Source: Actinospica acidithermotolerans (GTDB taxonomy: Bacteria; Actinomycetota; Actinomycetes; Streptomycetales; Catenulisporaceae). From it: 64,000 nt of DNA. Made by a program: the position numbers and the translations under genes. The stretch covers positions 1 through 64,000 of the forward strand of contig NZ_JAGSOH010000016.1 of assembly GCF_018139625.1 (NCBI RefSeq), in the 5' to 3' direction. The notes beneath the pieces were generated by a model. It saw nothing but the letters and a program-made list of their open reading frames with translations. It was not told where the DNA came from and did no database searches. This document shows, piece after piece, positions 1 through 8,410 of this stretch; within the stretch, counting starts at the first letter, position 1; the number at the start of each line of letters is the position of its first letter.

Positions 1-148
1 GAGCGGGGGCGCGTGGCTTCGTTCCGCGTTCCCGCAGCATGGCAGGCAATCGGGCGAAGCAGTGAACCGATTCGGTGTTTCGTCCGTGCACTGAGCTTGA
101 GTGAGCGCCCTCGACTGCCGGAGGCCGAATGGACGGACGGGCTGAACC
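1..148. other. Upstream region, no gene supported
   Basis: This is the edge of the window, ahead of the Gln/Ala-rich gene at 149. One long reading frame crosses it, but its translation is Arg/Pro-rich and looks like an out-of-frame shadow of the next gene. I see no convincing promoter or ribosome site beyond a weak GGACGG run about 10 bases before 149. Confidence 0.4.
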
Positions 149-1303
149 ATGACATCGACTCTGCCCGACCTGAACATCGCGAAGACCCCGATCTACGAGA
201 GCCTGGTGGCCGCCAGCGGCGACCCGTACCAGATCGACGGGCCCGCGGACGGCCGGCCGCTGCCCGCCGTGAGCACGGACTTCGGCGCGGCGAACGACAT
301 CCTGGGCCGGCTGCTCGCCCAAGGCGGCGCGGACGGCGAGGGCTGGGTCGCGGTGGTTCTCGTCGGCGGACCCGCGGCCGCCCAGCTCAGCCGGCAGCTG
401 GCGCAGGGCACGATGGCCGGACTGCCCGGGTACTTCTCCGGCGGATACAACGTGCTCGCCGCCTACCAGAGTCCGCAGGCCATCCACACGATGCAGGCCG
501 CGCAGACGCTCCCGAGCCAGGGCCAGCCGTGGTGGAAGCCCGAACTCCCGTACTCGGCCACCGCGCAGGCGCTGCCCGCGCCCGGCCCGGCCTTGCCGCC
601 GCCCGCGCCGCTCGCGTTCGAAGCCGGCGTCTCCGCTTCCGGCGTCTCCGCCTACCAGCCCGGCTACGCCTACGGCTACCAGTCGTACGGCGACACCGGC
701 ACCAGCCCCGCGGTGACCGACGACCCCATCGCGGCGAGCATGGCCTCCCACATGGCTACCGGGATCGTGCAGAACGCTCTGCAGGCCAGCTCGCCGAGCG
801 GGTTCACCGGAATGGGCGGCACTGCGGCTGGCACGGCCGCCGATCCGGCCGCGCTGTACGCCGCGATGCAGGCCCAGGCTCAGGCCCAGATGCAGGCCCA
901 GGCGCAAATGCAGGCCCAGGCCCAGATGCAGGCTCTGGCCCAGGCCCGGACACAGCTCGAGACGAGCGGTCAGTACCCGGTCACGCCGACGCCGACGCCG
1001 ACGCCGGCCCAGCCCGACATGGGCGTGATGTCCGAGTGGATCAACGCGGCGAACGCCGCCGCGCTCCAGGAGATCCAGGCAGCGCAGACCGCCGACGACA
1101 GTCCCGGTCCGCGCGTCCCGATGCCCACGATGGTCTTCCCGCCCGGCGCGGTCCCGATGATGCCAGGCGCCTACCCGGGTTACCCCGGCGCCACGTACGC
1201 GGCCATGGAACGGCCGGCCGGCGGCCGCGATGAGGAAGAGGACTTCGCCGACAGCCGCTTCGGCCGTCTCGCTTCCGCGATGCGAGCACTGCGTGGTCGG
1301 TAG
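149..1303 (+). CDS. Gln/Ala/Met-rich hypothetical protein
   Basis: I do not recognise this 384-residue protein. The N-terminal 130 residues look globular, with an Asp/Gly-rich start and a VAVVLVGGPAAAQ stretch. The middle is rich in Pro, Ala, Tyr and Gly. Around residues 240-270 there is a run of Ala-Gln and Met-Gln dipeptides (AQAQMQAQAQMQ), encoded by repeated CAGGCCCAG units. A Thr-Pro stretch (TPTPTPTPAQP) follows, and the C-terminus is acidic then basic (RDEEEDFADSRFGRL). There is no signal peptide or membrane segment. The composition suggests a scaffold or surface-associated protein, but no function can be assigned. The ATG at 149 is the first plausible start; it has only a weak ribosome site. 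Confidence 0.7.
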   Translation: MTSTLPDLNIAKTPIYESLVAASGDPYQIDGPADGRPLPAVSTDFGAANDILGRLLAQGGADGEGWVAVVLVGGPAAAQLSRQLAQGTMAGLPGYFSGGYNVLAAYQSPQAIHTMQAAQTLPSQGQPWWKPELPYSATAQALPAPGPALPPPAPLAFEAGVSASGVSAYQPGYAYGYQSYGDTGTSPAVTDDPIAASMASHMATGIVQNALQASSPSGFTGMGGTAAGTAADPAALYAAMQAQAQAQMQAQAQMQAQAQMQALAQARTQLETSGQYPVTPTPTPTPAQPDMGVMSEWINAANAAALQEIQAAQTADDSPGPRVPMPTMVFPPGAVPMMPGAYPGYPGATYAAMERPAGGRDEEEDFADSRFGRLASAMRALRGR

Positions 1304-1337
1304 CCGCACGCTCCACGGCTCATCCCGGTCTCAGCAC

Positions 1338-2195
1338 TCAGGCCTCGGCGTGCAGCGTCTGCGTGCCCAGGACGATGGCGAGCGCGAGCCGGTCGGCGTC
1401 CTCCGTTCCCGGTTCGGCCGTGTAGACGGAGATCCGCAGGTCGTCGACCGCGACGATCAGTGTGTCGCAGTCGAGCGTGATGCGGCCGACTTCGGGGTGG
1501 TCGACGACCTTCCGCTTCGAGGTGTCGGGCGGCGGGGGCGGAGTGTCGGATGCCCAGAGCTCTGCGAAGCGCGGGCTCTGGTCGGCGAGGTCTGCGATCA
1601 GTCGTCGCAGCGCCTGGTCCGCGGGATACCGGGAGGCCGTCAGGCGCAGGTCGGCGACGAGCCGTGCCTCGTGCTCCGCCTGCTCCTGCGCCGTGTGCAC
1701 GGTACGTGAGCGCGGGCCCAAGAGGTTGCGCCAGATGGCGTTGCGTTCGATTCCGTGCCACGCCGAGGTCTCGCCCATCAGCGCGTCGTATGGAGCGTTG
1801 GCGAGAACCAGCGTCCAGGTGGCGTCGTGCACGGCGACGGGGGTGTGCGCGAGGCGGTCGAGCAGCCGTTGCACGCTCGGGGTCACGCGCGAGCTGACGA
1901 CGCCGTGGCCGGGAGAGGCGTGACCGGCCAGTTCGTAGAGCAGGTCGCGTTCCCGGTCGGAGATCCGCAGCGCCTGCGCCAGGGCCTCCACGACCTGAGC
2001 CGAGGGCGCGGTAGCGCGTCCCTGCTCCAAACGGGTGAGGTAGTCGGCTGAGATCCCGGCGAGCCCGGCCAGCTCCTCGCGGCGCAGCCCGGGCGCGCGG
2101 CGGCGCCGGCCGACCGGCACGCCCGCCACCTCGGGCCGGACCCGGTCGCGCCAGCGGCGCACCGTCCGGCCGAACTCCCACGACGACGATTCCAC
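1338..2195 (-). CDS. XRE-type regulator with MmyB-like ligand domain
   Basis: A 285-residue DNA-binding regulator of the helix-turn-helix plus MmyB-like family, common in actinomycetes. The helix-turn-helix spans roughly residues 30-85 (LRREELAGLAGISADYLTRL, then an EQGR element). From about residue 105 to the end is the MmyB-like domain (VHDATWTLVLANAPYDALMG and RNAIWRNLLGP), which in the family resembles a PAS fold and may bind a lipid-like ligand. The gene diverges from the flavoprotein at 2282 with 86 bases between starts, so it probably regulates that gene and itself, as is usual for this family; that is inference. The start is a GTG with GGAGG very close upstream. A CAGACT hexamer at leaderless spacing is an alternative explanation for how it is initiated. 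Confidence 0.88.
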   Translation of the reverse strand: MESSSWEFGRTVRRWRDRVRPEVAGVPVGRRRRAPGLRREELAGLAGISADYLTRLEQGRATAPSAQVVEALAQALRISDRERDLLYELAGHASPGHGVVSSRVTPSVQRLLDRLAHTPVAVHDATWTLVLANAPYDALMGETSAWHGIERNAIWRNLLGPRSRTVHTAQEQAEHEARLVADLRLTASRYPADQALRRLIADLADQSPRFAELWASDTPPPPPDTSKRKVVDHPEVGRITLDCDTLIVAVDDLRISVYTAEPGTEDADRLALAIVLGTQTLHAEA

Positions 2196-2281
2196 CCCTC
2201 CAGTCTGCGCGTGCGCCGGGCCGTTGTCGTGGCCCCGGCGCTCCTAGGATCCGATCGGCGCACTATGCGAGACTTACCGGC

Positions 2282-3583
2282 GTGGGTGATCACGAAAACG
2301 CGGACCTGAGCCCCGACGACGCGCTCGAAGCCGTCGAACCGCCCGTCGGCGCCGAGGCCGGCGCCGAGGTCGAATTCGACGTCGCCGTGGTGGGGGCGGG
2401 GCCGGCCGGGGCGATCGCCGCGTGCGTGGCGGCCCGCCGGGGACTGCGGGTCGCGCTGATCGATCGCAATACGTTTCCCCGCGACAAGACGTGCGGCGAC
2501 GGCATCGGACCCGGCGCCGTCCGGGTGCTGCGGGAGCTCGGCATCGACTCGGTGCTCGAAGGCCGCCCGCGCATCGCGTCCATCACGATGTTCGGGACCG
2601 AAGGCGAGCGGAGCGAAAGCCCCGTCCCCGATATCCGCGGCACGTCCACCGACGTGTTCGTCGTGCCGCGTCTCGATTTCGACGAGCACCTGTTCCGCGC
2701 GGCGCTCGCGTCGGGCGCCGCGGACATGACCGGCACACGGTACGTCGGCATGTCAGGCTACGATGATCGAGCACGAACGATCGAGCTGCGTGACGCCTCG
2801 GGCGCGCGCAAGTCGCTGCGCGCACATCTCGTCATCGGCGCGGACGGCGTGTACTCGACCGTGCGCAAAGACCTCGTCGGCAAGGACGGGATGGACCCGG
2901 AGTACTCGGGCATCGCGATGCGCGCGTACGTCGAATGCCCCGACTTCGAGGGCGGCGCCGCCGGGGCGAGCATGCTGTTCGAGTTCGACAGGGACCTGCT
3001 GCCGTCCTACGGCTGGGTCTTCCCGGTCGGCGACGGCACCGTCAACATCGGCGTCGGACTCCCCATCTCCCAGCTGCGCGAGCGCGGCGCCGACCTGCGC
3101 CGGCTGCTCGCCGAATTCGCCGACCGGCTGCGCGAGCGCGGCCTCGAGATCGGCGAGATCAGGGACGAGCGCGCGCACCAACTCCGTGCACTGATGGAGA
3201 TGCCGCCGCTGACGTTCGAGCGCGCGGCCCTGATCGGCGACGCGGCGTCGATGATCAACCCGGTCAGCGGCGAGGGCATCGCGTACGCCATGACCGCTGC
3301 GCAGCGCCTGGTCAAGGCTCTGCCGGCCGACCTCTCCGACGGCCGCGCCCTGGCCGCCGCGCTGACCGGGTTCGAGCGCCGCTTCCGCTCAGGCCACCGG
3401 ATGCACCTGCTGTCCTGCCGCCTGACCATGGTCATGCTTCGCCGGTCGGCGACCGCCGCGGTGGTCGTCCGCGCGCTGCAGACCGACCCGCGCGTGCTCG
3501 GCGGCGTCTTCAGCATGCTCTTCGGCGACGGGCGGCTAAACGCCACGACCGCGCTACGCATCGCGAGGCACGCAGTGCGGTAG
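2282..3583 (+). CDS. Geranylgeranyl reductase family FAD-dependent oxidoreductase
   Basis: A 433-residue flavoprotein of the geranylgeranyl reductase/FixC-like group. After an acidic leader of about 35 residues comes the Rossmann FAD motif VVGAGPAGAIAA, then the family's DKTCGDGIGPGAVRVL. Further on are the middle motif GADGVYSTVRKDL and, near residue 320, the second FAD-contact motif IGDAASMINPVSGEGIAYAM. Family members reduce isoprenoid double bonds (lipids, quinones, carotenoid-like chains) or hydroxylate aromatic compounds; the substrate here is unknown. It may be transcribed with the SDR that follows 39 bases downstream, which would suit a small redox operon. The GTG at 2282 has no clear ribosome site, so a later start within the acidic leader is possible. 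Confidence 0.9.
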   Translation: MGDHENADLSPDDALEAVEPPVGAEAGAEVEFDVAVVGAGPAGAIAACVAARRGLRVALIDRNTFPRDKTCGDGIGPGAVRVLRELGIDSVLEGRPRIASITMFGTEGERSESPVPDIRGTSTDVFVVPRLDFDEHLFRAALASGAADMTGTRYVGMSGYDDRARTIELRDASGARKSLRAHLVIGADGVYSTVRKDLVGKDGMDPEYSGIAMRAYVECPDFEGGAAGASMLFEFDRDLLPSYGWVFPVGDGTVNIGVGLPISQLRERGADLRRLLAEFADRLRERGLEIGEIRDERAHQLRALMEMPPLTFERAALIGDAASMINPVSGEGIAYAMTAAQRLVKALPADLSDGRALAAALTGFERRFRSGHRMHLLSCRLTMVMLRRSATAAVVVRALQTDPRVLGGVFSMLFGDGRLNATTALRIARHAVR

Positions 3584-3622
3584 AAGACCTCTGACCGCAT
3601 CACGTCGTTGGAGGGGACCACG

Positions 3623-4447
3623 GTGGCACGTCGCTGGCTGGTGACCGGATGTTCGTCAGGGCTCGGATTCGCGCTGGCCGAGGCGCTGGCCGAAGCGGGG
3701 GATCGGGCCGTGGTCACCGCGCGCCGGGCGTCCTCCCTCGCCGAACTCGCCGAGGCCTGGCCGGACAACATCATCCCGGCGGCGATGGACCTGTGCGACG
3801 CGCAGCAGTGCGAGGACGCGGTCAAGACCGCCGTCGACCGGCTCGGCGGCCTCGACGTGCTCGTCAACAACGCGGGCGGCGGCCTGTTCGGCGCCGTCGA
3901 GGAGGTCGGCGACGACGAGCTGCGCGACCAGTTCGAAAGCCTCGTCATCGGGCCGTGGCGGTTGATCCGCCTCGCGCTCCCGGTCATGCGCGCCCAAGGC
4001 TCGGGACACATCGTGAACATCTCCACGCTCGGCGCGCGTTCCCCGGTGCCCGGCCTCTCCGCATACCTCAGCGGCAAGCAGGCGCTCGAGGGCATGAGCC
4101 AGGCGCTCGCCGCAGAGGTGGCCGGGCACGGCATCCGCGTATCGGTCATCGAGCCCGGCCCCTACGCCACGAACTACGGCACCGCACTCGCCGAGGTTTC
4201 CGCCAGGCTCCCCGCCTACGAGGATCTCGCCGGCGTGATCGGGATGTTCCGCGGGATGCGGGAGAACCCGGCCGTGGGCCGTCCCGCGGAATTCGCCGAA
4301 CTCGTCCTGCGCGTCGTCGGCTCGCCCGCGCCGGCCCCGCTGCGAATCCCCGTCGGCCCCGGCGCTTACGAGATGATCGGCGAGGCTCTCGCCGCCTCCG
4401 CCGAAGAACTCGAATCCGCCCGGGCGTTCACCCGGGACGGCGACTGA
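3623..4447 (+). CDS. Short-chain dehydrogenase/reductase
   Basis: A 274-residue classical SDR. It shows the cofactor motif TGCSSGLGFALAEAL near the N-terminus, the NNAGGG stretch near residue 85, a catalytic Ser in VNISTLGAR, and the active-site pair in SAYLSGKQALEG (Tyr-x-x-x-Lys, with Ser-Gly between). The family uses NAD(P)H to oxidise or reduce alcohols and carbonyls; this subgroup resembles the oxidoreductases annotated with YdfG-like or retinol-type names. I chose the GTG at 3623 because a strong GGAGGGG site (3610-3616) lies 6 bases upstream; an in-frame TTG at 3608 would place that site inside the gene. It lies 39 bases after the flavoprotein and is probably cotranscribed with it. Confidence 0.9.
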   Translation: MARRWLVTGCSSGLGFALAEALAEAGDRAVVTARRASSLAELAEAWPDNIIPAAMDLCDAQQCEDAVKTAVDRLGGLDVLVNNAGGGLFGAVEEVGDDELRDQFESLVIGPWRLIRLALPVMRAQGSGHIVNISTLGARSPVPGLSAYLSGKQALEGMSQALAAEVAGHGIRVSVIEPGPYATNYGTALAEVSARLPAYEDLAGVIGMFRGMRENPAVGRPAEFAELVLRVVGSPAPAPLRIPVGPGAYEMIGEALAASAEELESARAFTRDGD

Positions 4448-4455
4448 GTCTCGTA

Positions 4456-5253
4456 TCAGAGCTCGATGACCGGGCGGACGCAGAACTCCTCGTACATTCC
4501 CGCGCCCTCGCCCAGGACGAACTCGGCCATGCCCGGGTTGCGGCTGGCCGTCGCGAGGGGCAGCCACTCGACGAAGGAGCCGTAGCCGCCGCAGACGGCT
4601 TCGCCGCCGTCGCCGCCCTTGACGACGGCGGGGTCGCTGGTGATTTCGGAGTCGTAGACCTCGTGCGCGATGTGCAGGCCGAGGGGGTTGCGCCGGCGGT
4701 GCGGGCCGTCGGCGTAGGGGTAGGGGGAGCGCTCGAAGGGGCAGTGCTCGGCCCACCACCACAGCGTCGGGCTGCCGAGGCCGCAGGCGTGCTCCCATTC
4801 GTCGGGGCTCGGCATCCGCAGGCCCCGCCCGGCCAGGGCCTGCGGGGTCTCGTCGACCGGGTCGGTCAGCCGCTCGCTCTCGACGGCGAGCAGGAACGCG
4901 GGAAGGGTGACGGCGCGGCGCGGGGACAGGCGCTCGCGCAGGATCTCGCGGGGGTCGTCCGGGAAGCCGAACCTGCCGCCGATCGTCTCCTCCTTGTACC
5001 AGGCGAGCATGTGGTCCGCGGGCTGCCAGCGGTCGACGTCGTAGCCGACCTCGGTCCGGCCGCCGGGGACCAGGGCGTAGAGGTCCTGTTCGCGTTCGAT
5101 GAGGGCCTGGTGCAGCGCGGCGCCCCGGTACTCGGCGCTGGTGACGGCCGAGAGGCGGCCGCCGACCCGGTCGGCTATCTGCTCGGCGAGCCGGGTGGCG
5201 GCGCCCGTGTCGAGGCGCCGCCAGTCGGCGAGGGTGAGGTCAGCGAAATCCAC
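4456..5253 (-). CDS. FGE-sulfatase-like domain protein
   Basis: About 265 residues. The second half has the recognisable core of the formylglycine-generating enzyme/SUMF1 fold: LRMPSPDEWEHACGLG, then WWWAEHCPFE, a NPLGLHIAHEVYDSE segment and a C-terminal FCVRPVIEL. The canonical FGE copper-binding Cys pair is not obvious, so it may be a non-catalytic relative; many bacterial FGE-fold proteins have other roles (EgtB-like sulfoxide synthases, binding proteins). The N-terminal half (residues 1-120) is unassigned. The start is uncertain. A GTG at 5253 is preceded, 7 bases away, by CATAAT, which fits a leaderless transcript; an upstream TTG at 5283 is the alternative. It converges with the SDR, leaving only 8 bases. 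Confidence 0.7.
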   Translation of the reverse strand: MDFADLTLADWRRLDTGAATRLAEQIADRVGGRLSAVTSAEYRGAALHQALIEREQDLYALVPGGRTEVGYDVDRWQPADHMLAWYKEETIGGRFGFPDDPREILRERLSPRRAVTLPAFLLAVESERLTDPVDETPQALAGRGLRMPSPDEWEHACGLGSPTLWWWAEHCPFERSPYPYADGPHRRRNPLGLHIAHEVYDSEITSDPAVVKGGDGGEAVCGGYGSFVEWLPLATASRNPGMAEFVLGEGAGMYEEFCVRPVIEL

Positions 5254-5301
5254 GAGTCGGATTATGGCGACGGCCTCTGACAATCTCCCGGAGCCCGGGG
5301 G

Positions 5302-6120
5302 TCAGCGCCGGCCGACGCCGGCGAGCATCGAGTAGCGCGTCACGTCGCCGCCGAGCGGGTCGGGCGGCGACTGCGGCTCGGGACGCCAGTGGATGATGTC
5401 GACGAGGCCGGGGTCGAGCAGCTCGTAGCCGGCCATCATCGCGCCGATCGCGTCCCGCGTACGCAGCCGCATGGTGTGGCTGGCCCGCGTGTAGACGTCT
5501 TCCACGCGGCGCACCGCGTCGGGGCGGTAGTCGCTGGTGCCGTGGCTGAGCGCGAGGTACGAGCCGCACACGGTCTCGTCGCGGTAGGCGGCGACGATCC
5601 CGGCCGGGTCGTCCTCGTCGGGGACGAAGGGCAGCGAGGCGAACATGAGCAGCGCGACCGGGCGCGAGAGGTCGAGGAAGCCGGCGACGCGCGGGTTGGA
5701 CAGGACCGCGTCGGCGTCGCGAAGGTCGGCGTAGACGGCGGTGGCCCCGGGGACGTGCGCGAGCAGCGCGGTGCTGTGCGCGATGGCGACGGCGTCCGCG
5801 TCCACGTAGACCACGCGCGCGTTCGGGTTGATCGCGTGCACGACCTCGTGCACGTTGCCGGCCGTGGGGATGCCGGAGCCGAGGTCGAGGAACTGGTCGA
5901 CGCCGATCACGGCGAGGTGCGTCACGGCGCGGCGCAGGAACGCGCGGTTCGCCTGGCACAGGTGCGCTACGTCCGGCCACGCCTCGATCGTGCGCGCCGC
6001 GAGCTGCCGGTCCGCGGCGAAGTTGTGCGATCCGCCCAGGTAGAAGTCGTACATGCGGGCCGCGGACGGAGTCTCGATCTCCACCTCGTCCGGAGCCCAG
6101 ACCGGTCGGTGCTGCGTCAC
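5302..6120 (-). CDS. SAV2177-family SAM-dependent methyltransferase
   Basis: A 272-residue member of the actinomycete SAV2177 (DUF574) methyltransferase family, which is greatly expanded in Streptomyces-like genomes. Family hallmarks are PSAARMYDFYLGGSHNFAAD at the N-terminus, QANRAFLRRAV, the SAM-binding FLDLGSGIPTAGNVHEV, and VVYVDADAVAIAHS, which holds the acidic residue expected to contact the SAM ribose. The substrate of this family is largely unknown. The GTG at 6120 is chosen because GGGGAGG lies 5-6 bases upstream; the TTG further out would read through this site. A second paralogue lies about 1.3 kb away at 7423. Confidence 0.92.
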   Translation of the reverse strand: MTQHRPVWAPDEVEIETPSAARMYDFYLGGSHNFAADRQLAARTIEAWPDVAHLCQANRAFLRRAVTHLAVIGVDQFLDLGSGIPTAGNVHEVVHAINPNARVVYVDADAVAIAHSTALLAHVPGATAVYADLRDADAVLSNPRVAGFLDLSRPVALLMFASLPFVPDEDDPAGIVAAYRDETVCGSYLALSHGTSDYRPDAVRRVEDVYTRASHTMRLRTRDAIGAMMAGYELLDPGLVDIIHWRPEPQSPPDPLGGDVTRYSMLAGVGRR

Positions 6121-6220
6121 TGCCGCCTCCCCTTGAAAATCCAACGAGCCGCGCGGTGTGAGCTTACGTCACATCGCGCGGCCGCGCAGGGGGCTCGAAC
6201 GGGGGCCGGCGAGGGTCTGG

Positions 6221-7252
6221 CTACGCCTCGCCGGAGGCGGCCCAGAGGTTGATGCCGGCCTCGATCGCGTACTTGTCGATCCGCTCCAGCTCCTGCTCGC
6301 TGAAGCCGAGCCGGTCGAGCGCGCCGAGGCTGTCATCGAGCTGCGCGACGCTGCTGGCGCCGATCAGCACCGAGGTCACGCGCGGGTCCCGCAGCGCCCA
6401 CGAGAGCGCCATCTGCGCGAGCGACTGCCCGCGCTCGGCGGCCATCGCGTTGAGCGCACGGACGTGATCGAGCGTGCGGTCGTTGAGCATGTCCGTGGAC
6501 AGCGACGAGTTGCGGGCGGCGCGCGAGCCGGCGGGAATGCCGTCGAGGTACTTGCTCGTCAGAATGCCCTGCGCGAGCGGCGAGAAGGCGATGCAGCCGA
6601 CGCCGGTCTCGCCGAGCACGTCGAGCAGCCCGTGCTCGATCCAGCGGTTCAGCATCGAGTACGAGGGCTGATGGATCAGCAGCGGCGTGCCGAGCGAGCG
6701 GAGGATCTCGACGGCCTCGCGGGTGCGCTCGGGGCTGTAGGACGAGATGCCCGCGTACAGCGCGCGCCCGGAGCGGACGGCCGTGTCGAGCGCGCCCATT
6801 GTCTCCTCGAGCGGCGTCGAGGGGTCGAAGCGGTGGCTGTAGAAGATGTCGACGTAGTCGAGGCCCATCCGGGCCAGGGACTGGTCGAGGCTCGCCAGCA
6901 GGTACTTGCGCGAGCCGCCGCCCTGGCCGTACGGCCCCGGCCACATGTCGTAGCCGGCCTTCGTGGAGATGATCAGCTCGTCGCGGTGCGCGCGGAAGTC
7001 CTCGGCGAAGATCCGGCCGAAGTTGCGCTCCGCGCTGCCGTAGGGCGGCCCGTAGTTGTTGGCCAGGTCGAAGTGGGTGACGCCGCGGTCGAAGGCGCGC
7101 CGCAGGATCGCCCGCTGCGTGGCGATCGGCAGCCCCTCGTCGCCGAAGTTGTGCCAGAGCCCGAGGGAGATCGCGGGCAGGTCGAGGCCGGAGCGTCCGC
7201 ATCGGCGGAACGTCGCGTCGTCGTAGCGGTCCGCGGCAGCCTGGTAATCCAT
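6221..7252 (-). CDS. mgrA: Aldo/keto reductase, glyceraldehyde-3-phosphate reductase type
   Basis: A 343-residue aldo/keto reductase closest in pattern to the YghZ/MgrA group (L-glyceraldehyde 3-phosphate reductase, methylglyoxal detoxification). The barrel motifs are complete: FDLANNYGPPYGSAERNFG provides the catalytic Asp and Tyr, ELIISTKAGYDMWPGPYG the Lys and the subgroup signature, and YVDIFYSHRFDP the His. The NADP-binding C-terminus ends in VLIGASSVAQLDDSLGALDR. The ATG at 7252 is preferred because GGAG sits 7 bases upstream; the in-frame ORF extends another 13 codons. It stands alone between the two methyltransferases. The gene symbol is from family resemblance, not shown orthology. 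Confidence 0.88.
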   Translation of the reverse strand: MDYQAAADRYDDATFRRCGRSGLDLPAISLGLWHNFGDEGLPIATQRAILRRAFDRGVTHFDLANNYGPPYGSAERNFGRIFAEDFRAHRDELIISTKAGYDMWPGPYGQGGGSRKYLLASLDQSLARMGLDYVDIFYSHRFDPSTPLEETMGALDTAVRSGRALYAGISSYSPERTREAVEILRSLGTPLLIHQPSYSMLNRWIEHGLLDVLGETGVGCIAFSPLAQGILTSKYLDGIPAGSRAARNSSLSTDMLNDRTLDHVRALNAMAAERGQSLAQMALSWALRDPRVTSVLIGASSVAQLDDSLGALDRLGFSEQELERIDKYAIEAGINLWAASGEA

Positions 7253-7422
7253 GGTCGTACTCCGGTGGATGGTGGGATCTGCTGTCCCCACCCACTCTGG
7301 TCCGGCCCCACTGATCTGTCCAATAGAAGAATGTGATCCGCCCGATCACCTGGGAAGCTCAATCCCGGCGCTCTCCCGGCATGATCCCTATCGGCCCGAG
7401 CGCCCGATCGGCCCGGGCGGCG

Positions 7423-8268
7423 TCAGGGCTTGCGCGCGACGATGCCGCCGATGCAGCGCGAGGCCGGACTCGGGTTGCGCAGCACCGGGCCGTCCGGCCA
7501 CCACTCCGAGCACGGCACCAGGCCGATGTCGCCCTCGCCGTTGGCCTGGATGAACTCCAGCCCGGGCAGCATGGCCTCGATCTCGGCGCGGGTGCGGAAG
7601 GCGCCGGCGCCGAGCGGCCCGCGCACGAGGACGTCCTCGATGCGCTTCGCGATGTCGGTGAGCTCCGGGACCTCCGGGTCGAGGAAGTGGCTGAACACGA
7701 CGTACGAGCCGGACGCGAGCGCGTCGATGTACTCGCCCATCACGGCCGGGCCGTCGTCGCCGACCAGGTGGTGCAGCGTGCCGACGTGCAGCAGGACCAC
7801 GGGCTCGGCGAAGTCGATGTTGGTGAGCACGACCGGGTTCTCCAGCACCGCGCGCGGCTTGAAGATGTCGGCCTCGATCATGTGCGTGAACTCCTCGTCG
7901 GCCAGCAGCGCGCGGCCGTGGGCGAGCACGACGGGATCGTTGTCCACGTAGACGACCTGCGCCTCGGGCTGCAGCCGGTGCACGATCTGGTGGGTGTTCT
8001 CCGCCGTCGGCAGGCCGGATCCGCAGTCGAGGAACTGCTGGACGCCGGTCTGCGCGGCCAGGAACCGGCACGCGCGGTTCAGGAACCCGCGGTTGCCGCG
8101 CGCGATGTCCGCGGCCTCGGGTACGGCCTCGAGGACCTTGCCCATCACCACGCGGTCGACGGCGTAGTGGTCCTTGCCGCCGAGGAATCCGTCGTAGACA
8201 CGCGCGATGCTCGGTCGATCAGGGTCGATCCCGACCGGCGCCTGGCTCGGCGAAGTCCCGGAGCTCAC
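7423..8268 (-). CDS. SAV2177-family SAM-dependent methyltransferase (second copy)
   Basis: A 281-residue paralogue of the protein at 5302-6120. It shares the RPSIARVYDGFLGGKDHYAV opening, GNRGFLNRACRFL, the SAM motif FLDCGSGLPTAENTHQIV, VVYVDNDPVVLAHGRALL, and an AVLENPVVLTNIDFAEPV stretch typical of the family. The two copies are clearly diverged, so this is not a recent tandem duplication. The start at GTG 8268 is supported by GGTGAGGA 5 bases upstream; the GTG at 8280 lies inside that region. The gene is divergent from the hydrolase at 8411. Confidence 0.92.
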   Translation of the reverse strand: MSSGTSPSQAPVGIDPDRPSIARVYDGFLGGKDHYAVDRVVMGKVLEAVPEAADIARGNRGFLNRACRFLAAQTGVQQFLDCGSGLPTAENTHQIVHRLQPEAQVVYVDNDPVVLAHGRALLADEEFTHMIEADIFKPRAVLENPVVLTNIDFAEPVVLLHVGTLHHLVGDDGPAVMGEYIDALASGSYVVFSHFLDPEVPELTDIAKRIEDVLVRGPLGAGAFRTRAEIEAMLPGLEFIQANGEGDIGLVPCSEWWPDGPVLRNPSPASRCIGGIVARKP

Positions 8269-8398
8269 TGAAATCCTCACCTCGAATACTCTTCTGATCG
8301 TACGTCAGGTCTCTCGGACAGAGTACTCGCGTACGGCCGCGACACCATGTACCGATGCGGGCAGAGCGCAGGAAAGGGCGGGCCTGCATGGCGGCCAC

Positions 8399-8404
8399 TA
8401 GGGT
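8399..8404 (+). promoter_or_regulatory. Leaderless -10 hexamer TAGGGT
   Basis: TAGGGT lies exactly six bases before the ATG at 8411. This matches the TANNNT-N6-ATG layout of leaderless actinobacterial transcripts, in which transcription begins at or next to the start codon. No strong -35 element is evident. Confidence 0.5.
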
Positions 8405-8410
8405 GGGTTC

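Noticed and set aside
13-1233. 406-codon frame overlapping the first gene
   Set aside because: Arg/Pro-rich shadow; the frame from 149 has the more natural composition.
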